DNA from: Diphasiastrum complanatum
Lineage: Eukaryota; Streptophyta; Lycopodiopsida; Lycopodiales; Lycopodiaceae
Reading direction: 5' to 3'
NCBI GenBank assembly: GCA_029204225.1
Contig: CM055092.1
Location: 47,522,277-47,586,276, forward strand
DNA: 64,000 bases
Made by a program: the position numbers and the translations under genes. Position 1 is the stretch's first letter; each line of letters opens with the position of its first letter. The notes beneath the pieces are model-generated. The model was not told the DNA's origin and did no database searches. It was given only the letters and a program-made list of their open reading frames with translations. Of the stretch, positions 58,718-64,000 are shown one piece after another.

Positions 58718-61700
58718 ATTGCCCATAATCAGGTTGATGATCTGTGTGCACTCAATTGACATGTTGACTTATTGCAGGTACTTGCATTCATGAACGCAAT
58801 TCTTCTTCTTAATCACATGAATTATCTTGCAGTCATTGCTACAGGTTCTGATTCTTGGTAGGCTTCGCATTTGGAATTATATTCTGAAGTTCCAAGATTT
58901 AGATAAGGTGGTTATAGAATTTGCTGTACATATAACATTTATAATATTCTTTTAGTGCTCATTTATATGTAAAAGCTGCAAAATTATGGATCTTGAATTT
59001 GTACTCATTGAGGAACAATGCATGTTGTTATCACTGTATGGGTTTTTGTATTACCTGATGAATATAAAGGCTCCGCTCCCTATGATTTATGGTGCTGGCT
59101 ATTCTGTGCATGATAAATGCTTGGCACTCTCTGATGTTTACATAAAAATCATTATTTTCCAGTTCATTCCTTTACGAATCTTTAGCTGGGGAATCTGTAA
59201 GTGATGGGGAAGGAAAGCCTCCAAGTAAGCGCATGAACAAGCACCATACACCATCTGCAAAGATCGTAAGAGGGCTGAAGGATTTTGTGTCAAAGGAACT
59301 AGCTTTCAAAACAGAGAGAAAGGATAATGGCAAAAGATATTCTCTTCTTTCCGGCTCTCTTTCAATGGCCTTATGCTGTATCCTCATTTATGATATCATT
59401 CATAACATTGATCTAAGATGGTTGAATTTGCAAGTATTTGAGTTTTAAATTGGGGTGCCATGTATCCTTGTAGAGTAGTTGATATTGGCCAATTGTCAGC
59501 ATGTGAACTGGTTACAAATTTTGTACGTTGTCCGTGTATAATGGTTCTTATTTGGCAATTGAAAAGTTACTAGAGTTAGAAGGTGGAAGCCCCCTAAGAT
59601 CCAATCAAGAGCAATGGTTGTAGGTAGCTGTTTGCTAAGACCCATTGTTTCCTTATGATTCATGGTGACAAATTGTTTTTCACATTTCAAGTATAAAAGT
59701 TCGACTTATGGAAAAAGAGCGCGGACATTGTCAGCAGTCTATTTTAGAAAACAAAATTGCATTAAGCAAATTAATTTGAGCTTCTTCTTATGTGTCATGG
59801 GGATGGCAGACTTGCTGACTGGTCTCTTGGACTAGAAAACAACAAAGCTCAAGCTTAATGCATGCAACATTTATTCAAGACATGAGAGAGATTAACGATG
59901 CAAATGAAAGAGAACAAGATGAATAACCAATGATCATTGGTTGAATGCTTGTCTAGAAAGGCTATTTGCTCCATTGCCCACCGTCCATTAAATTTTAGTG
60001 AGCCACTAAGTTTGCTTCAACAATACTCCCCCACAATTGACAATTTTGCAAGAAAATATTTCATGGTAATGGTTGTGTACTTGGCCGGATCATTCTTGTC
60101 TGAGTTTAAAAACAAGGGGACAATTATGCTTTGTGGCCACATCTCAGAAAAGTCTTTCATTGATGAGCAATCAAACAAATCTGTAATCTACAAAGCAAGA
60201 ACTTCTTTCCCCATTTTGAACAATATGGTTTGCAACCCTTTAATGTTTTGAGCTTTTCTTTTGGACATATGAGATAAACTTATCTCCACATCTTCTTCCT
60301 CGCACCCAGTATGGCTAGCAAGGAAGGATGGTGGAATACCATTAGTTCCCTCTACTTTGTACGGGTTTGTAACATAATCATATTTTAGTCATGCATAAGG
60401 ATAGATATTATTCTCACGAGTCTTTGGTTGTTGACCAATGTCGTATAAAAGTACCTAGTACCTTGCAACTTTTTGCCACATATCCAATAACATGCTGCTT
60501 GTGTACAACTGAATCTTCTGAGTCTGTAGCATCTGTATAAGTACCTTGCACTGTTGCCAACTTAATTTGAGATTGCTGTGAGGAAACCTTTGGTTAATTT
60601 TTTGAGCTATGTTTTGATGATCTTGTCATGAATGTGGAGGTAGAACTTTGAACTTTTTCTATTTTTTGCGCTCACCTTAGGCCACTGTTCCTTGTGCCCT
60701 GTTTGCATCACACATGCACCAACAGGGTAGTCATGTGTGTAATTTTCTCAGAGAACCTGCTATACGCGTTCTGAGAATGACGATGTTGTTGATGTTGAGC
60801 TTTGTACTCGATGAAGCGATGCATAGCAAATTTACTGACTGCTCAAAAGCATATCATTCACTTTGTGTAGGGTATCAATCTCAATAAATGTGACAATGAT
60901 GATATGGATGACTTTCTAGAGTCATCTATCCAGAGAGAGTTACGAAGGTCAACTAGAGAGTCTTTTGAGATTATTGTGGAATGTTGAGGACGACTGAAGA
61001 ACTTGATTTTTGGCAAGTATGGTGATAGCAAGCCTTATTAGAATGATTATTCCTGTGTACATCCTTCGTTTTCAACTAATAGCGCACACTATTGTTGGCA
61101 GTCCTATGAAAGTAACACATTCTTGTGTCACTCAACATTCCAGGCCTATTCATATCACAATCACTTTATCTGCATCATGTGTATCAATGAATGGATTTCA
61201 GACCATGTTTCATGGACAAATTAAACTCCAAAATGCTGTTTATTGGAGTGCTCAATTTCCTGTTTTCCTGTAACACTTACTTTGTAGATGTTCAACGGAT
61301 TTTAAGACAAGATCCTCCCCATCCTCACCCTCGGGTAAGCTCTTGGTTGGAAGTTTTCTATTTCCAGTAACCCTTGAGAATGTTGTTAGTTTTTTGTACA
61401 ATTTTCTCCTAGTGACCGTTCCTTTTGCTGTGACATGCATCCAAATCAGATACTTTGCTTCCAAGGATCACCAGATGCTTCACAACAGTACGTATCTTAT
61501 TTAGTTGAGAACTGCTTGCTTGCCAGACGGCTTATGAGTTTTAGCTATCTTTTACTTTTAAATTTGTTGATGGACTAATAGAATAATTTTTATTTATCAG
61601 CTATCATTTTCTGATTTGACATCTGCTTTGCTCATCTTTGTCTTATATGACTTTGTTTATGCATCTCAGATATATTGCTGTAATGAATGCTATATTTTCA

Positions 61701-63280
61701 GCTCAGCGATTGATGGTAGGTGGGGATGTCACCTTGAGTATTTTCAAATGTAACATCATATGAGCAACTTGCCATAAAGAGCTCACATTGTTGCTTTGAT
61801 CCTAGAGTCTTTTGCATATGCCGTGTGCACTTTTCTCATATACATGTGTGTTTGTGGATTCAAAGATATGCTTGCCTTTTATGATATGTTAGCATCATTG
61901 TTTGACTTATGTATGTGCTTCTCTTGCTAGAGAAAAAGAATTTCAAAATTTTCAAATAAGGTATGCCACCTTATCTTCTCGTGTTGCTTCATTATGTGGA
62001 GTTCTAAAATTCCGTCGTTCGTTTCTAGAAGGAGATAGAGACTTCATCGGTCTTCATCATGAGTCTTTTCTTCATGAAAGAAACTCAGCAATGAGCATGT
62101 TGGCATATTAATAAATGTACAAAAGCTACTGTAGATGTATTTTTATGCATGTGACTGCCACCTACTCTTGGGTGTTAATGATCTGACTAGGGATGCTGTA
62201 GCATTTGGTCCAGGCTATGCATGATAGTGTTGATGGTTTGATACTTTGTGATTTTACTCCATAGATACTTTGTGATTGGATTTTATAGGTATGAAGATTT
62301 TATGTCTCTTTTTTAATGTTCAGGTCCTATCCTAGATCAGCACTGATAAATTTCTCTCTATCTTATCAATGTACATGCAATTCTTGGTTGAGATCTTCAT
62401 CGAAAATGCAGCCAGTTGGTTTTCGAGTAGTACTTGTCTTTCGTGTGGACCTTGCCACAAGCTAATTTATCTATGTTTTGGTATGTTTTGGTGTGGACTT
62501 AAATTTGACTCGCTTTGCTCTTTATCACTAGCCTCATCATGGCTGAGTCTGCAAAGTGATAGACACTCACCATGTTGTTCTTTGTATCAATGTATGAAAG
62601 TTGATGCCTTTAGCAGTGGATTTTGCCCACAAGCTACTGTTTGTAGGTTTTGTTTCACTTGAGCAAGCTAACTGATGGCGTGCAATATTCCTTATTTTTC
62701 TATGAGGACTTCATTTGATTGGCTTGGCTTTTTGGTGCTAATGTTCATGATGACTGAGTCTGCCCTTCATTTTCAAAGAAGTGACCGAAAGTTCGAAACT
62801 GACCATGTTGATATCTGTATAAACACGTGAAAGCTAATGCAGACATATCTTAATGCATATGACCTGCACCGACTCTTGGGTGGCCATGGCCTGAGTAGGG
62901 ATGCAATAGTTTTCCTTCATTATTGACACGTACTATTTTTCTATATTGTGGATATATCTCAATCCATTCTTGTTCAATTCTGGTTTTATGCATTGTTGCA
63001 ATTAGTTAGTAGCATTTCTCATTTATATTGGCATTGATACATCTCACTTTTGGCAGATGTTTACCCGGTTCAGTAGATCAGGTTGCAATGCAGCTATATA
63101 GTTTATTGAGTTATGATGCATTTATTTTTCATCTCTGTCAGATGATATAACTATTATGAAATTCTGAAGTTTCATTGTTTATCTATCAAACAAATTCTGA
63201 GATAAGCATGTGGACTACTATGGCAGGTTCCAATCGATTCTTGCATGGTCGGAAGCCAACATTCAGCTTTTTTACAACAG
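55507..63280 (+). CDS. TFB4: TFIIH core subunit TFB4 (p34/GTF2H3), first seven exons
   Basis: TFB4 is a von Willebrand A-fold subunit of the TFIIH core, needed for transcription initiation and nucleotide excision repair. Exons: 55507-55695 (ADDVSLVIVVVDVNPYFWVE, then FEQFLQH); 58778-58857 (VLAFMNAILLLNHMNYLAVI, then ATGSDS); 59163-59377 (CSFLYESLAGESVSDGEGKP, then LKDFVSKEL and YSLLSGSLSMALC); 61288-61334 (VQRILRQDPPHPHPR); 61450-61487 (ILCFQGSPDASQ); 61670-61715 (YIAVMNAIFSAQRLM); 63227-63280 (VPIDSCMVGSQHSAFLQQ). Every junction has GT/AG and all phases agree, giving 223 codons. The family continues with an ITGG block and a C-terminal zinc domain, which must lie beyond the window. ATG at 55507 opens the frame; ATG at 55567 (MWDLADDVSL) fits the short N-terminus of relatives better. 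Introns 1 (3.1 kb), 3 (1.9 kb) and 6 (1.5 kb) are long. Confidence 0.95.
55708..55788. repeat. Compound microsatellite (GT)n(GA)n, tail of a LINE
   Basis: GT run to about 55737, then GA to 55788, directly followed by gctttattaatgtctt. On the minus strand this is GACATTAATAAAGC plus (TC)n(AC)n, a LINE-like 3' end with simple-sequence tail. Confidence 0.85.
55789..56640 (-). mobile_element. 5'-truncated LINE (L1-type) with RT fragment
   Basis: On the minus strand 56630-56445 reads in broken frames ARLFPITYTFW, then LYANDVVLVS, with neighbouring frames giving QGCSLSPILFGLYIDELERI and IEQCKGVGCKLGD. This matches the non-LTR RT block (QGCPLSPxLFxxYIDELE ... YADDVVLLS) with the catalytic box as YAND. 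It runs down to a 3' end GACATTAATAAAGC at about 55802-55789, then the simple-sequence tail. It sits antisense in intron 1 of TFB4. Confidence 0.75.
56641..56717. repeat. Microsatellite (GA)38
   Basis: Uninterrupted GA run, followed on the right by gctttattaatgtctt, as at 55789. It marks a second LINE 3' end. Confidence 0.95.
56718..57085 (-). mobile_element. Second LINE 3' end
   Basis: Minus-strand end GACATTAATAAAGC followed by (TC)n. The adjoining body shares words with the first copy (gtaagactaaaaatcacatctcaag against ataagaccagaagatacatgtcaag). No RT is left. Confidence 0.55.
57091..57929. mobile_element. Head-to-head LTR pair (inverted arms ~190 bp)
   Basis: 57091-57280 read forward (TGTTAGAACTCACTATGTGG onwards) matches 57929-57743 read in reverse (TGTTAGAAGTCACTATGTGG onwards) at close to 90%. 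On the right arm a polypurine tract, minus CATTAAGGGAGAG (57942-57930), precedes the TG, so the arm is a minus-strand LTR start. The forward LTR extends through a TATAAATA box near 57560. Two LTRs of one family have thus ended up facing each other. Confidence 0.75.
58061..58333 (-). pseudogene. Possible Gypsy pol fragment before the RT
   Basis: The minus-strand frame contains TTMDEFKDIYSPISNPLVIK, then MVVPPGLQRQMQELLAKAES. It resembles the Gypsy stretch ahead of RT (xEFxDVF..., then ...EIQRQVQELLxKG), but the middle does not fit well. It lies 5' (minus sense) of the polypurine tract at 57942-57930, which would agree with an internally deleted LTR element. Confidence 0.35.
58655..58714. repeat. 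Microsatellite (CT)30
   Basis: Uninterrupted CT run ending 63 bp before exon 2 of TFB4, where it may act as part of an extended pyrimidine tract. Confidence 0.95.
59937..60251 (+). other. Copia-like gag/leader text in intron 3, uncertain
   Basis: Open frame of 104 codons within intron 3 of TFB4, without a recognised motif. The surrounding 59.4-61.2 kb has short phrases typical of LTR element flanks (aatactcccccacaattgac at about 60021), suggesting a decayed insertion. Confidence 0.25.
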
Positions 63281-63362
63281 GTTTTATTTCTTGAAGCTTA
63301 TTTGAGTTTCACAAATGAAATGAGTATGATGTATCTTAGGATACCAATTCCTAACATTTTGG

Positions 63363-63490
63363 GATAGGAACAGGTACAGTACTGTTCCTAAGGAACGGCC
63401 GTTCCGTTCCTTAGGAATGCATTTTTCTGGTGCGGTTTAGGAACGGAACCGTACCTAGCAGGAACGGAACCGTTTCTAAATAGGAACAGA
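63363..63490. repeat. GGAACGG-rich palindromic patch
   Basis: ttcctaaggaacggccgttc, then cgttccttaggaa forms a near-perfect hairpin at 63389-63421. Further ggaacggaaccgt words follow to 63490, in both orientations. Confidence 0.8.
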
Positions 63491-63723
63491 ACTTTTACAC
63501 CTAATTTTATGATCTCCTTTTTTTTTCTGTTGATACAATCCGCTTAAAACCTAAAAGCTAAACGTTTGTTTTTTAAGCATTTTGGGCTATAGCATTTTGG
63601 TTGAAAATGGCGTAGTGTTTTGTAAGCTTTCTTTTTTTTGTATCCCTAATCATTATCTTGGGCATATTAAAGCATGGTCTACATGATATTATGTATCAAT
63701 CTATACACAACAAACTAAGGTTG

Positions 63724-64000
63724 TTACCCCCCCTTAATCTAGATCCTTGAATGCCTTAATTTTCAAATTCAAGATAGCACAAAAATTCTTGTGTGCTTCC
63801 TGACTTAACCCTTTTGTAAAGACATCAGCCACCATGTACTGCGTTCTACAAAATTTCAGACTCACCTCCTTGTAGAGTATCCTGCTCCAAATATAGTGGT
63901 ACTTAATTTCGATGTGATTGCTCCTAGAGTGAAATCTAGGATTGATAGAATGATGCAATGACACTCTGATTGTCGCACTGAATAATTGTTGGAGCAGATT
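63724..64000 (-). pseudogene. Copia RNase H end plus polypurine tract (minus)
   Basis: The minus-strand frame reads INPRFHSRSNHIEIKYHYIW, then EVSLKFCRTQYMVADVFTKG and LSQEAHKNFCAILNL, the end of Copia RNase H (HxRxKHIEIxYHFIR ... ADIFTKPL). A polypurine tract AAGGGGGGG lies just beyond (63734-63726), followed by TAACAACC. The element continues past the right edge and sits antisense in a TFB4 intron. Confidence 0.88.

Noticed and set aside
1-64000. CRISPR arrays, rRNA, tRNA genes, bacterial operons
   Set aside because: None seen. The tandem repeats lack regular spacers, and the only tRNA-like word is a retrotransposon primer site.

Overview
This window is nuclear DNA from a seed plant, most likely a flowering plant. 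The evidence is plant-type intron-split genes, a PHYTOCHROME KINASE SUBSTRATE-like gene, a retrotransposon primer-binding site matching initiator-Met tRNA, many long (CT/GA)n microsatellites, and dense layers of decayed Copia and Gypsy elements. The species cannot be fixed from sequence alone. The microsatellite style and divergent coding would fit an early-diverging angiosperm, but that is only an impression.

Three host genes are recognisable. (1) The left edge holds the 3' part of a protein-L-isoaspartate O-methyltransferase gene (minus strand, three exons visible, running off the left edge), with a ~67-bp tandem duplication of one splice acceptor and exon start. (2) 27077-29352 (minus) is a two-exon gene of about 721 codons whose motifs, in order, match the PHYTOCHROME KINASE SUBSTRATE (PKS) family. 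It has an N-terminal myristoylation-type motif and a TATA box upstream. (3) 55507 to beyond 63280 (plus) is the first seven exons of the TFIIH subunit TFB4 (p34/GTF2H3). All splice phases fit, and the introns are swollen by LINE, LTR and microsatellite sequence. The gene runs off the right edge.

The rest is mostly transposon strata. 2-5 kb: a short Copia relic with primer site, gag fragment and polypurine tract. 5-10.3 kb: microsatellites, a ~60-bp tandem repeat, an LTR relic, an FCP1/NIF-phosphatase pseudogene, a 372-bp inverted-repeat element and an AT-rich tandem repeat. 11.27-17.78 kb and 32.03-38.25 kb: two inverted copies of an unrecognised element or segmental duplication with its own protein-coding remnants. 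Between them: two Gypsy fragments, a minus-strand chromovirus with integrase and chromodomain, a gene-poor AT-rich stretch, a Copia integrase scrap and the PKS-like gene. 40.05-45.2 kb: a nearly whole plus-strand Copia element broken by stop codons and a ~1-kb insertion. 45.4-52.5 kb: at least four further Copia relics in both orientations, one split by a 2.4-kb insertion. 56-58.3 kb (TFB4 intron 1): LINE 3' ends and a head-to-head LTR pair. No rRNA, tRNA or CRISPR array was seen.

The most unusual items are the PKS-like gene with a short intron inside its conserved block, the inverted pair of unknown 6.5-kb units, and the duplicated splice acceptor in the methyltransferase gene.
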